From positions 62,001 to 126,000 of the forward strand of contig DFGT01000039.1 of NCBI GenBank assembly GCA_002371265.1: 64,000 bases of DNA. The letters run 5' to 3'. The notes under the pieces were generated by a model. It made no database searches. It was given only the letters and a program-made list of their open reading frames with translations, and was not told where the DNA came from. This document shows positions 8,826 to 17,679 of the stretch, piece after piece (positions within the stretch are counted from its first letter, which is position 1; each line of letters starts with the position of its first letter). The position numbers and the translations under genes were made by a program. The stretch is from Bacteroidales bacterium UBA3743 (GTDB taxonomy: Bacteria > Bacteroidota > Bacteroidia > Bacteroidales > Paludibacteraceae).

Positions 8826-9770
8826 ATGAAAAGAAATCTTGACGACATAACAGAAAAGGAATTTCTAGAAAAGTATCAGCCTATTGATTATCTGGAATGG
8901 TGTGGTATCATATTTAGTATGATATTTTTTTCTATGATCGTTGCTCTTGTTGTATTCACAATTATAATTTATACAATAAATCTAATAGGAATAATAGGTG
9001 GATTTAAAGCTTCGGGCGATACAATGATCGTGGTCTATTGGATATGTTGTATAATAATATTCTTTGTGCTATTATATATTTGCCTTGACGATCCTAAAAA
9101 CAAAGAAAGAAAACAATTTATTTCTGAAATCGGATTGAGTAGTAAGCAAGCCAATAATCTTTATTGTTTCTTAAAAGAGGAATCTTATTATGTGAAAGTT
9201 ATTTATAAGATATGCAACCTGAATCCGGAGGCGAGGGAGAGTCAAATAAATATGATAAAGGAATGGTATAAGTTCGATGACGAATCCGTGGTGAACTTTA
9301 TCGACAATGGCTTCAAAATGTCGGATTATCAATTGTATGATGGCCATTTTGTGTTGAAGGAAATCTCTCAAAAAAAGAAGTTTGTAGACAGGATGTTCCA
9401 GCTGGCTTTTGTGATGGACGGAATCCATAATGATGAGTGGAATCTGTTGATGAATATTATGAAGCAGTTGAATTTCAACGACAATTATATAGGTTATTTC
9501 CAAAAACGTTATGGACCATTGCGTACGGAATTTGAGGCAGATGAACAAGGAGAAAAACAGTCGACGAAAAGCATTCCCGTCTCACAATTGAAAGCCTATT
9601 TTGCTATTTTGGGTTTGGAAGAAGGTGCGTCCGACCAGGAAATCAAACGTGCCTATCATAATTTGGCATTACAGCACCATCCAGATCTGCCGAAGAATGC
9701 GGACAGAGTAGAGGAGTGTGAGACGATGATGGCGAGAATCAATGAGGCGTATGAGAAAATTAGAAATTAA
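8826..9770 (+). CDS. Membrane protein with TerB-like middle and C-terminal J-domain (paralogue 1)
   Basis: I start it at the ATG at 8826 (MKRNLDDITEKEF), because the in-frame GTG at 8787 lies in a terminator and the neighbouring paralogue begins with the same motif. The product is 314 residues. Two strongly hydrophobic segments lie at about 23-57 and 65-87. A helical acidic block (LAFVMDGIHNDEWNLLMNIM, near residue 200) resembles TerB/DjlA-type domains. A C-terminal J-domain has the HPD tripeptide in ALQHHPDLPKNAD. Known of the family: J-domains stimulate DnaK. A membrane-anchored DjlA-like co-chaperone is inferred, with the J-domain probably cytosolic. The last 62 residues equal those of the next gene. 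Confidence 0.75.
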   Translation: MKRNLDDITEKEFLEKYQPIDYLEWCGIIFSMIFFSMIVALVVFTIIIYTINLIGIIGGFKASGDTMIVVYWICCIIIFFVLLYICLDDPKNKERKQFISEIGLSSKQANNLYCFLKEESYYVKVIYKICNLNPEARESQINMIKEWYKFDDESVVNFIDNGFKMSDYQLYDGHFVLKEISQKKKFVDRMFQLAFVMDGIHNDEWNLLMNIMKQLNFNDNYIGYFQKRYGPLRTEFEADEQGEKQSTKSIPVSQLKAYFAILGLEEGASDQEIKRAYHNLALQHHPDLPKNADRVEECETMMARINEAYEKIRN

Positions 9771-9786
9771 GAATTAAAAGTGAAGA

Positions 9787-10749
9787 ATGAGTGAAAAGAA
9801 TTTGACAGATAGAGAATTTGTAGAGAAGTATGATAGTTATAAGAAAAATGATGGATGCTTTTTTGTAATTTCAAAATTGCTCTCTTTATCTTTAATTGTA
9901 AAATTGCTCTTTTTAGGATTTGTTTCATTTTTGGCGATATCTAATATGGGTAAAAATATGGTTAAAGATATTGCAGGCTATCTGTACGTATGTTCGATTG
10001 CTATAGTATTAATATTGCCAATCATAATGGATATAAGAGATGGTTGGAAAAAACAAAAAGAGCAAAAAAAAGAACTGGGAATGAGTGAGAAACAGGCTTC
10101 TCGCCGATATCTCTCGATAATTCAAAATCCGATTTATGGTGAACTTTACCCAATAGTGCAGAAGATGTGTAGATTGAATTCGGATGCACAATCCAGCCAA
10201 GAGGAGCAGATAAATGGATGGTTTACATCTGAAGGGTATGATGAACACTTCGGCGTGATGTATGATAAAAAATTTGATTTTAATATGACGTATCGTGATG
10301 CAGATTTTGACCTTGCGATTCAAATTTTGAATAAAGAGCCGATGTCGTATCGTCAATTCTTCGTTGATAAATTATTCAAACTTGCTGTGGTAGACGACGG
10401 AATTCATATCGATGAGTGGAATCTGCTGATGGATATAATGAAGCAGTTGAAATTCAACAAAAATTACTTCGACTTTTTTATAAAACGTTATGGCCCATTG
10501 CGTACGGAATTTGAAGATGATGAGTCTGGAGAAAATACGTCGACGAAAAGCATTCCCATCTCACAATTGAAAGCCTATTTTGCTATTTTGGGTTTGGAAG
10601 AAGGTGCGTCTGACCAGGAAATCAAACGAGCTTATCATAATTTGGCATTACAGCATCATCCGGATCTGCCGAAGAATGCGGACAGAGTAGAGGAGTGTGA
10701 GACGATGATGGCGAGAATCAATGAGGCGTATGAGAAAATTAGAAATTAA
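9787..10749 (+). CDS. Membrane protein with TerB-like middle and C-terminal J-domain (paralogue 2)
   Basis: The 320-residue protein shares the layout of its upstream neighbour: short N-terminal motif (LTDREFVEKYD against ITEKEFLEKYQ), two membrane segments (about 25-52 and 66-84), a TerB-like acidic helix block, and a J-domain with HPD. The N-terminal halves are diverged, while the J-domain and about 20 bases after the stop are nearly identical, which suggests tandem duplication followed by gene conversion of the 3' part. The start is only 16 bases after the previous stop, so both are probably co-transcribed. A terminator is at 10879-10906. Substrates are unknown. Confidence 0.75.
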   Translation: MSEKNLTDREFVEKYDSYKKNDGCFFVISKLLSLSLIVKLLFLGFVSFLAISNMGKNMVKDIAGYLYVCSIAIVLILPIIMDIRDGWKKQKEQKKELGMSEKQASRRYLSIIQNPIYGELYPIVQKMCRLNSDAQSSQEEQINGWFTSEGYDEHFGVMYDKKFDFNMTYRDADFDLAIQILNKEPMSYRQFFVDKLFKLAVVDDGIHIDEWNLLMDIMKQLKFNKNYFDFFIKRYGPLRTEFEDDESGENTSTKSIPISQLKAYFAILGLEEGASDQEIKRAYHNLALQHHPDLPKNADRVEECETMMARINEAYEKIRN

Positions 10750-10878
10750 GAATTAAAAGTGAAGAATGAAGAATTGATGCTTTGGCACACTTTTTGCTGT
10801 AACATATTGGTATTTAGATGTAGAATCGTTGAGATACCCATACGTAAAAGCAGATACTAAGGAATGAAGAAAGTGTAG

Positions 10879-10906
10879 GCGAGGTCGAAAGACTTCGCTT
10901 TTTTTA
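10879..10906 (+). terminator. Rho-independent terminator after the J-domain pair
   Basis: Arms GCGAGGTC (10879-10886) and GACTTCGC (10891-10898) enclose a GAAA tetraloop, followed by eight T residues. It lies 130 bases past the stop. Confidence 0.85.
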
Positions 10907-11007
10907 TAAAAATGCGGTTTTTTGTTAATAAATGTTAATAAATAGGATGCGGAGTCGTATGAAGTGTAAAAACAAATTTCTATTTTTGTAGAAAATGTGT
11001 TCAGACG

Positions 11008-11823
11008 ATGAAAAAAGTTATTTTTTTTATAGCTGTTGCAGTGACAATTCTGTCTTCATGTAAGAATGTTTCAAACGCAACTGTTGATGATATACAGAAG
11101 GCGTGCGAAAAAGAAGATTGGCTCACAGTAAAGGAGATGTGTGATGCGTATATGAAGAAGGATAAGTCTAATCCAGTTGTCTTTAAATGTCTTGGTGACG
11201 CATATCTAGGCTTGAATGATTCCGCATTCGCTCAATATAGTTATGATCAGGCTATTGCTCTCGACAGTATGTATGTCGACGCAATGGTATGCTCTGCAGA
11301 GGTGCTTATGAATGGAGGCTCTGCACCGTTGGCAATTTCACGTCTTAGAACCCAGATGGAATACATTCCAGATAATGCCAAACTTCATAATGCTTTAGGT
11401 TGTGCTTTCCGTATGGCAGGGAATGACAATGAGGCACAGGCTAATTTTGAACGTTCTGTATTACTTGATCCGCATTATGTGTCAGCCCGTAGAAATCTTG
11501 CTGTAGTGCAGATATACAACCGTGATTTGGAAGACGCGATACTAAATTTGGAGACCGCACTCGACGAGAATCCAAACCAAGCTGACGTATATAACTATAT
11601 GGGTCTTGCTTATGCGTATAAAAGTGAACCTGAAGAGGCGGAAAAATTGTTTTTGAAGTCTATTTCTATTGATAAAAAATATCTTCCTGCAATTGAAAAT
11701 TTGGCATTTCACTATGAACATAATGGCGATCTTGTAAAGGCAAAAAAATATTATGAGATGGCGGCCAAATTAGGTAGTGAAAATGCTATAGACATGTTGA
11801 AAAATAGCAAATTCGGCAAGTGA
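11008..11823 (+). CDS. Tetratricopeptide-repeat lipoprotein
   Basis: 271 residues. A lipoprotein signal with lipobox LSSC puts the lipidated Cys near residue 18. The rest is built of 34-residue TPR units (for example the stretches starting NPVVFKCLGDAYLG, NAKLHNALGCAFRM, QADVYNYMGLAYAY). TPR lipoproteins serve as protein-protein scaffolds at the cell envelope; no specific partner can be named. A TAnnTTTG box lies at 10981-10988, 20 bases before the ATG. The gene has its own intergenic spaces on both sides. Confidence 0.8.
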   Translation: MKKVIFFIAVAVTILSSCKNVSNATVDDIQKACEKEDWLTVKEMCDAYMKKDKSNPVVFKCLGDAYLGLNDSAFAQYSYDQAIALDSMYVDAMVCSAEVLMNGGSAPLAISRLRTQMEYIPDNAKLHNALGCAFRMAGNDNEAQANFERSVLLDPHYVSARRNLAVVQIYNRDLEDAILNLETALDENPNQADVYNYMGLAYAYKSEPEEAEKLFLKSISIDKKYLPAIENLAFHYEHNGDLVKAKKYYEMAAKLGSENAIDMLKNSKFGK

Positions 11824-11920
11824 TGAGTAAAGAAATAATATTCAAACGATTGTCAAAATATTATGGATTTGCTATCCTGGAATTGTTTATTTGTAGGAGT
11901 TACGTAAATAGAGGATAAAT

Positions 11921-12658
11921 ATGAGGGCTAAAATGAAAAATATTAGGGTATTAGGTTCTTTGATGGGAGTCGTTTCTTTGATAAGCTGTGGGGATACATG
12001 TAATTCTAATGCAGATTTAGAGAAAATCACGGCATCTCTTTCGGAGCAGCAATGTGCCGTCGCTAATGATAATACAGTTGAGACTTTTAATGTAGAAGAT
12101 GAGGGCTTTAAGGTAGTCGACATGGGACTATCTGTGAGGTGGGCATCTTGCAACTTGGGAGCTACCACATCAGAACAGTCTGGCAATTATTATGCTTGGG
12201 GAGAGTTGAATAAAAAATCTAATTACAACGCAAACAATTCTGCGACTTATTCCTATTCGCTTTCTGAATTGAAATCTAAAAAAGTGATCGATTCTGACAA
12301 CAAACTCCTTTCTTCAAAAGATGCGGCAAGCATGAATTTGGGAAAGAATTGGCGTATGCCTACAAGGGAAGAGGCAGAGGAATTGATAAAAAAGTGTAAG
12401 TGGGAGTGGGGATTAAAAAATGGTGTGAAAGGCTATAAAGTGACAGGACCTAATGGGAAATGTATATTTCTTCCAGCAAAAGGATATTTCTTCGGATCCC
12501 AGTTATATGACACTGATGAGACAGGTAACTATTGGACATCGACTGGCTATGATAATGGAAATTTCTCTTATGCGTTAGATTTCTCACGACGCCGGCCTAA
12601 GGTGGCAAGTAGCGGCAGAAGCGGAGGCCGTTGTATTCGTCCTGTATGTGAAAAATAA
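11921..12658 (+). CDS. Lipoprotein with a FISUMP-like (Fibrobacter paralogous) domain
   Basis: 245 residues with a lipobox-type signal (LISCGD, Cys near residue 23). The mature part has the motif series VDMGLSVRWASCNLGAT, YYAWGEL, WRMPTREEAEELIKKC, YWTST and GRCIRPVCE, which marks the family of surface proteins common in Bacteroidales and Fibrobacter. Function of the family is not established. The ATG at 11933 (MKNIRV) is an equally good start and gives a shorter, cleaner signal peptide. A terminator follows at 12676. Confidence 0.72.
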   Translation: MRAKMKNIRVLGSLMGVVSLISCGDTCNSNADLEKITASLSEQQCAVANDNTVETFNVEDEGFKVVDMGLSVRWASCNLGATTSEQSGNYYAWGELNKKSNYNANNSATYSYSLSELKSKKVIDSDNKLLSSKDAASMNLGKNWRMPTREEAEELIKKCKWEWGLKNGVKGYKVTGPNGKCIFLPAKGYFFGSQLYDTDETGNYWTSTGYDNGNFSYALDFSRRRPKVASSGRSGGRCIRPVCEK

Positions 12659-12975
12659 TATTATATGTATCTGTGGGCATCTTTCGTGGATGCCTTTTTT
12701 GTTTGTAGACAAATGGATTAGCTGGCTCTTACTGTTAAAAAAACATAAAACATCATGACTTTTTGTGTTGCGGATAGAATAGTCTAGAAAAAAAAGTCAT
12801 ATTTTCGTGTCGTCGAAAAATAACAAAAAAATAATTAATAACGTCGGAGACTTTTGTTGAATATGCAGGAATTAATCAGATTTATTTGTGTGGTGTGGAA
12901 GTAGTCTGTCCGCTTGTCAAGTGGATGTTGATTTTGTTAGTTCCCTGTTAATTTTTATAATTTTAGTTAGTTTTT
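12659..12975. other. Gap of 317 bases
   Basis: It contains the terminator at 12676-12700. The remainder is AT-rich leader sequence for the beta-barrel gene at 12976. I see no clear promoter box and no gene. Confidence 0.55.
12676..12700 (+). terminator. Rho-independent terminator
   Basis: Arms GGCATC (12676-12681) and GATGCC (12689-12694), then six T residues. It ends the FISUMP-like lipoprotein gene. Confidence 0.8.
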
Positions 12976-13584
12976 ATGAAAAGTAAATTTTTAATTGTAT
13001 TCGGCTTGCTTCTGGCAAATGTATGTGCATCAGCACAGAATTATTTCGGTGTGACGGGAGGATGCAATCTTAGTCATATACATGATAAAGACTTTTTTGA
13101 TGTTGATTACTATAGTAAGATTGGATTCAATGTAGGTGTCGCATACGAACATCGTTTTAGGAATTCAGGAAATAATTATCCGTTTATCGACGCAAGTATC
13201 CTTTATTCATTGGAACAATATTCTTTTGCATATAAGGATAGATCGATTGATCCTTATGATATGGTTTTGACTTCTGGAGGCTATGAACCTATAGTCAAGG
13301 AGAAGTATTTGAAAGTCCCGGTTGGTGTAGGTTTCAATTTCCAACTTGCGGAAAAATTTGGCTTGGCTCCAAAGGTTTATGGTATTTTGGATGCCACTAT
13401 AGATAGGTTTGGTATGGATCCTATATTTGCTTTTGGTGGTGGCATGAATTTGAATGTTGGAGAATCTTTCCAAATAGGCATAGGTTACGATTTGAATCAT
13501 AGTTTTAGTCGGTCTTGTGAATCTGGCAAAGACTGGATTGGAAACTTTCATGCCAACTTGACATATTATATCTTCTCAAAGTAA
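12976..13584 (+). CDS. Small outer-membrane beta-barrel protein
   Basis: 202 residues. A signal peptide ends at ASAQ (residues 18-21). The mature part alternates hydrophobic residues and glycines in the pattern of an eight- to ten-strand barrel (for example YFGVTGGCNLSHI, IGFNVGVAYEHRF, FQIGIGYDLNHSF) and ends in an aromatic-containing strand (LTYYIFSK). It resembles the PorT/outer-membrane beta-barrel families of Bacteroidota. No enzymatic signature is visible, and the role is unknown. A strong terminator follows 20 bases after the stop. Confidence 0.72.
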   Translation: MKSKFLIVFGLLLANVCASAQNYFGVTGGCNLSHIHDKDFFDVDYYSKIGFNVGVAYEHRFRNSGNNYPFIDASILYSLEQYSFAYKDRSIDPYDMVLTSGGYEPIVKEKYLKVPVGVGFNFQLAEKFGLAPKVYGILDATIDRFGMDPIFAFGGGMNLNVGESFQIGIGYDLNHSFSRSCESGKDWIGNFHANLTYYIFSK

Positions 13585-13603
13585 GATGAATTGCTAATTT
13601 TGG

Positions 13604-13635
13604 AGGAGACGTTGGGTATGCAACGTCTCCTTTTT
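13604..13635 (+). terminator. Rho-independent terminator
   Basis: Arms AGGAGACGTTG (13604-13614) and CAACGTCTCCT (13621-13631) pair over 11 bases, then Ts to 13635. The outer arm again has the GGAGACG/CGTCTCC sequence seen elsewhere. Confidence 0.9.
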
Positions 13636-13760
13636 GCATCTTCTCAAAAATATGCAGGTTAGCTATCCATCCGCCATCGACTAACGTTTTTTCCCTCTCC
13701 ATTTTAATATTTCCCCAAAAAGAAGTATTTTTGCCAAAACACAGATTTATACCATAGAGA

Positions 13761-14744
13761 GTGATAGAAAAAATCATAGAACTGGAAGTGGCAGACCCCA
13801 CTATTTTCTACGGAGTTAACAATTCTAACATCCGTCTGATTAAGGATTTGTATCCCAAAGTCAAAATCGTAGCCAGAGGTACGGCAATCAAAATCCATGG
13901 CGATGAGGAAGAAATCGCTTTAATTGAGGAGGTGATTGGCAAACTGGAAAAATACTGCGCCACTTATAATAAGTTGACGGAGGAGGTCATCATCGACTAT
14001 ATCAAGGGTAGTGAACCTAAAATTCAGGTGGAGAACAATCTGATTATCTATGGTATAAGCGGCAAACCAATCACTGCCCGCACTCCTACACAGAAAAAAT
14101 TCATGGCGGCCTACGAGAAGAACGACCTTATCTTCTCTATCGGTCCTGCTGGTAGTGGAAAAACGTATATCGCTATCGCCACTGCTGTAAGAGCTTTGAA
14201 AAACAAAGAGGTGAAAAAGATTGTGTTGAGCCGCCCTGCTGTGGAGGCTGGTGAAAAACTCGGTTTTCTTCCAGGTGATATGAAGGAGAAGATAGATCCG
14301 TATTTGCAGCCTCTTTACGACGCGTTGCAGGATATGATCCCTGGAGCAAAACTGAAAGAGTATATGGAGAACGGAATCATCCAGATAGCTCCGTTGGCTT
14401 TTATGCGCGGTCGTACTCTTTCCGACGCTTTTATCATCCTTGATGAGGCTCAAAACACCACCACTCAGCAGATAAAGATGTTCCTTACCCGTATGGGTGA
14501 GCATAGTAAGATAGTGGTGACGGGAGACATGACTCAGATCGATCTTCCTGCAAAGGAACGTTCGGGATTAGGTGAGGCTTTACGTGTGCTTAAGAATGTC
14601 GATGGAGTGGCTAAGATTGAGTTTAATGCCAAGGATATCATCCGCCACAAACTTGTGCAGAAGATCGTGGAGGCGTATGCAAAGCACGACGCAAAGAAGG
14701 CGAAAAAGATTATACCGCTCACCCCAAAAGATGACGATGAGTAA
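13761..14744 (+). CDS. PhoH-family P-loop ATPase
   Basis: 327 residues from a GTG start (MIEKIIELE). Walker A GPAGSGKT lies at residues 128-135 and Walker B FIILDEAQN near residue 230, followed by a conserved GDMTQIDLP segment. The short N-terminal KH-like region and the length fit PhoH-like proteins. Known of the family: ATPases linked to RNA metabolism and, in relatives, to YbeY-associated rRNA processing; the exact activity is unsettled. A TAnnTTTG box lies at 13726-13733. It leads a run with recF and the DUF721 gene. Confidence 0.9.
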   Translation: MIEKIIELEVADPTIFYGVNNSNIRLIKDLYPKVKIVARGTAIKIHGDEEEIALIEEVIGKLEKYCATYNKLTEEVIIDYIKGSEPKIQVENNLIIYGISGKPITARTPTQKKFMAAYEKNDLIFSIGPAGSGKTYIAIATAVRALKNKEVKKIVLSRPAVEAGEKLGFLPGDMKEKIDPYLQPLYDALQDMIPGAKLKEYMENGIIQIAPLAFMRGRTLSDAFIILDEAQNTTTQQIKMFLTRMGEHSKIVVTGDMTQIDLPAKERSGLGEALRVLKNVDGVAKIEFNAKDIIRHKLVQKIVEAYAKHDAKKAKKIIPLTPKDDDE

Positions 14745-14762
14745 TATCCAGTAGACGGGAGT

Positions 14763-15896
14763 ATGTTTCTACATAAGTTGTCTATATATAATTTCCGCAA
14801 TATCCGCAGGTCCGACCTCACATTTGCCAAGCATATCAACTGCTTCATCGGCAAAAACGGTGTCGGCAAGACAAATATTATCGACTCAATCTATTATCTG
14901 TCGTTTTCAAAGAGTCCGTCAAATCGCGACGACAAGGATAATATCACATTTGAGGAGACTGGCTTCCAGTTGAAAGCCCATTATCATCGTGCAGAATCTG
15001 AATTCGACATCTCTTGCGCACTCGACAAGGGAAGAAAGATGCTCAAGAGGGATGGCAAAGAGTATGAGAAAGTGTCAGACCATATCGGTTTGATTCCAGC
15101 GATATTGGTGGCACCGAAGGACATTGAGATTATCCAAGGAGCATCGGAGGAGCGACGCAAGTTTATCGACGGCTGTATCTCTCAGTTCGACCGCAAATAC
15201 CTGGATGCTCTGCTTGTCTATAAAAACGCCTTGCGTGGAAGAAACGCACTGCTGACATCGCAGACATATGTCGACCCGATCATTTTTGAAAGTTATGAGG
15301 ATAAACTCGCGTCGGCTGGAATATTTCTTAGAGACGCACGCCAGCAATTTATAGAGACGTTCAAAGGGAAGGTGGATGAGGTGTATCGCAAAATATCCTA
15401 CGATACGGAGGAGGGTGAGGGTGTCGATATAGAATACCGTTCACAGACGATGGAGTCGGATTATCTCACTATGCTCCGCACATTGCGTGGGGAAGACCAG
15501 CGTCGAGGCTTCACGACGTGGGGAGTGCATCGAGATGACTATAATTTCAAACGGACAGGACGAAAGATTAAGAAAATCGCGTCGCAGGGAGAAATGAAGA
15601 CGATGCTTCTGGCTTTGAAATTCGCATGGATAGACATGTTTGTGGCTAAAAGCGACGTCAAACCAATCCTTCTTCTTGATGATATTTTTGACAAACTGGA
15701 TGAACATCGTATGGCGAGAATCATCGAATTCATCAGTGATTCCAACCGTACTGGGCAAGTGTTTATTTCCGACACCAACAGAGAACATATAACTCTTCTT
15801 CTTGAAAAGACCACCAACATTTCCTACACGGTCTACGAAATAAATGAAAATGATGGCCTGAGCGAGGACAAGGCGGTGAAAGTGATGGAGAAATGA
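14763..15896 (+). CDS. recF: DNA replication and repair protein RecF
   Basis: 377 residues, normal for RecF. The N-terminus MFLHKLSIYNFRNIR is typical, Walker A GKNGVGKT is at residues 30-37, and the Walker B/D-loop segment LLLDDIFDKLD is near residue 305. Known role: an SMC-like ATPase that helps load RecA at single-strand gaps with RecO/RecR. Its stop overlaps the start of the DUF721 gene by four bases (ATGA), so the two are translationally coupled. Confidence 0.96.
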   Translation: MFLHKLSIYNFRNIRRSDLTFAKHINCFIGKNGVGKTNIIDSIYYLSFSKSPSNRDDKDNITFEETGFQLKAHYHRAESEFDISCALDKGRKMLKRDGKEYEKVSDHIGLIPAILVAPKDIEIIQGASEERRKFIDGCISQFDRKYLDALLVYKNALRGRNALLTSQTYVDPIIFESYEDKLASAGIFLRDARQQFIETFKGKVDEVYRKISYDTEEGEGVDIEYRSQTMESDYLTMLRTLRGEDQRRGFTTWGVHRDDYNFKRTGRKIKKIASQGEMKTMLLALKFAWIDMFVAKSDVKPILLLDDIFDKLDEHRMARIIEFISDSNRTGQVFISDTNREHITLLLEKTTNISYTVYEINENDGLSEDKAVKVMEK

Positions 15897-16186
15897 AAAG
15901 AAAGAACGCAATGACAATCAATTCTGTGCTGGAGAATTATGTGCATAGGGTGAAACTTGACGAGGATATGCTCGCGCTCGACATTGAACGGGTGTGGCCG
16001 GAAATTGTCGGAGAGGAGTTCGTGAAATATACGCAGGGAATGACGATGAAAAACAAACAGTTGTACGTCACGATGCTTTCTCCGGCGGCGAGCAACGAAC
16101 TGATGATGCGTCGCAGTGAGATTTTGAAGAAGATTCACGAAAAATTTGATATTGATTCTACTGTGTTGTCGGCTGTACATTTCTGA
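15893..16186 (+). CDS. DUF721 (DciA-like) protein
   Basis: 97 residues. The sequence has the DUF721 layout: an N-terminal helix, then VWPEIVGEEFVKYTQ, LYVTMLSPAASNELMMRR and a short C-terminal helix. In other bacteria DUF721 includes DciA, the replicative helicase operator/loader; in Bacteroidota a short DUF721 protein follows recF. A DNA-replication role is inferred from family and context. The ATG overlaps the recF stop. Confidence 0.85.
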   Translation: MKRKNAMTINSVLENYVHRVKLDEDMLALDIERVWPEIVGEEFVKYTQGMTMKNKQLYVTMLSPAASNELMMRRSEILKKIHEKFDIDSTVLSAVHF

Positions 16187-16220
16187 CAAACGTAGATGGA
16201 TTATACAAAAAAATACGAAA

Positions 16221-16658
16221 ATGGAAGATTTAGAAAACATACGCTTCAACCATAGCGTCGACATACAGATCAGATTCAACGACATCGACCAGCTTGGACA
16301 TGTCAACAATGCTTCGCAAATCTCTTTTCTGGACTATGGAAAGGTCCGCTATTTTGAGGCGATGAACAATGGGGTCGTTGATTGGAAAGACGCACAGTTT
16401 GTGATCGTGAATATCAATGTCAGCTACGTCGACCAGATTTTTATGAATGATAATATTGAAGTCCGCACTAAGATAACAGAGATTGGCAACAAAAGTATCA
16501 AGCTTCTTCAATTGATTGTGGATAAGGATAAAGGAAACATTAAAACCATTTGCCACGGAGTGATGTGTGCTTTTGATATGGCTACCCAGCAATCAGTGTT
16601 GGTCTCTCAGAAATGGCGTGATAAAATCAACAAATTTGAACTCGGTTCGGCGAATTGA
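16221..16658 (+). CDS. Hot-dog fold acyl-CoA thioesterase (4HBT/YbgC type)
   Basis: 145 residues from the ATG at 16221; the open frame extends further upstream but lacks family sequence there. The motif VDIQIRFNDIDQLGHVNNASQISFLDYGK has the Asp and the HVNN block of the 4-hydroxybenzoyl-CoA thioesterase family. Known activity: hydrolysis of acyl-CoA or acyl-ACP thioesters; the substrate is not predictable here. It may be the last gene of the phoH-recF transcript, since it lies 34 bases after the DUF721 gene. Confidence 0.82.
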   Translation: MEDLENIRFNHSVDIQIRFNDIDQLGHVNNASQISFLDYGKVRYFEAMNNGVVDWKDAQFVIVNINVSYVDQIFMNDNIEVRTKITEIGNKSIKLLQLIVDKDKGNIKTICHGVMCAFDMATQQSVLVSQKWRDKINKFELGSAN

Positions 16659-16676
16659 GCCTCTCAATTCTACAGT

Positions 16677-17570
16677 TCACACTACTTCTCCCATAATCAA
16701 GCTTTTAGACAGATGGATTACGTCGAATGCAAACAGACGTTTTCCTAGGTCTTTTATTGAAGCCCCGAAGTGATAAACGGTTTCATCAATGATTAGGAAA
16801 CGGTCGTGAAAATTAGTTTTGTATTGAAAAATGTTGATGCGACGACATTTTCCATATTCCGTCTCATGGTTGTGTTGTAGAGTTAGTATGTTGTTGTTGA
16901 CTTTTTCTGTATAGATGGTAGCGGACACGTTTCTTTGTCTTGCCTCAAGAATATGCAGAGTGTCAGAACCTATGTATGGGTCAATTAAAATTACCTCATG
17001 TTTGGCACTTTTTATAATCATTTCTGCTACTTCACGTCCTTCCAGCAGATGACCTTCGAAGACGCAACCTTCGTGAGACGGTATGTTTGTGCGAACGAAG
17101 AAATCTATCTGTTGCTGATGCTCGTCCAGACGCTTTTCTATTTGGAGAAATCTGTTATCCGTGTATCCTTGTAGTTCCACAAGTTGACGGTTGACAGAAT
17201 ACCCACGGAGAAGATAATCTTTGAGAATTTTGTTTGCCCATTGTCGAAATTTTGTCGCGTTTTTACTGTTGACTCTATATCCAACTGAAAGAATGGCATC
17301 TAAACTGTAGAATTGAGTTTTGTATGATTTGCCGTCTGCCGCAGTATATTCCAAAATGGAATGAACTGAGGCTTTATTTAATTCTCCTTCTTTGAAAATA
17401 TTGTTCAAATGTTTTGAAACAGCTGGTTGTTTGACTCCAAACAATTCAGCCATCTGTTGTTATGTTAGCCAAACCGTGTCGTTTTCGATTTGTACTTCTA
17501 GTTTCAAACTTTCGTTGGGTTGGTAGAGGATTATTTCCCCCTTGCATGATTTTGTCTTGTTACTATCCAT
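16677..17570 (-). pseudogene. RhuM-like gene interrupted by one in-frame stop; C-terminal PLD-like region
   Basis: Reading from the ATG at 17570, the first 36 codons give the usual N-terminus of RhuM-family proteins (EIILYQP..., ENDTVWLT). Then an in-frame TAA stands at 17460-17462, and the frame continues at once with QQMAELFGVKQPAVSKHLNNIF, the conserved helix-turn-helix. A CAA-to-TAA change restores a continuous 297-codon gene. The C-terminal 130 residues contain VILIDPYIGSDTL and FHDRFLIIDETVYHFGASIKD, resembling a phospholipase-D-like fold found in such proteins. The promoter at 17602-17631 is intact. A shorter protein could start at 17453, so loss of function is likely but not certain. 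Confidence 0.75.
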
Positions 17571-17601
17571 ATAAGTTTTGATTAAAATTTGAAATCGAGT
17601 G

Positions 17602-17631
17602 CAAAGATATAGATTTCCGATTGATTTCAAA
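17602..17631 (-). promoter_or_regulatory. Promoter of the RhuM-like gene
   Basis: On the minus strand: TTTG (complement of 17628-17631), 18 bases, then TATCTTTG (complement of 17602-17609). It is a full consensus match, with a leader of about 25 bases. Confidence 0.7.
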
Positions 17632-17679
17632 GGAAATAAGAAACTTTATAAATCGAAAAAGAAATTGCTGCCAGCCGTC

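Noticed and set aside
13920..14504. 194-codon minus-strand frame inside phoH
   Set aside because: It is the antisense shadow of a well-conserved ATPase gene and has no recognisable domain.
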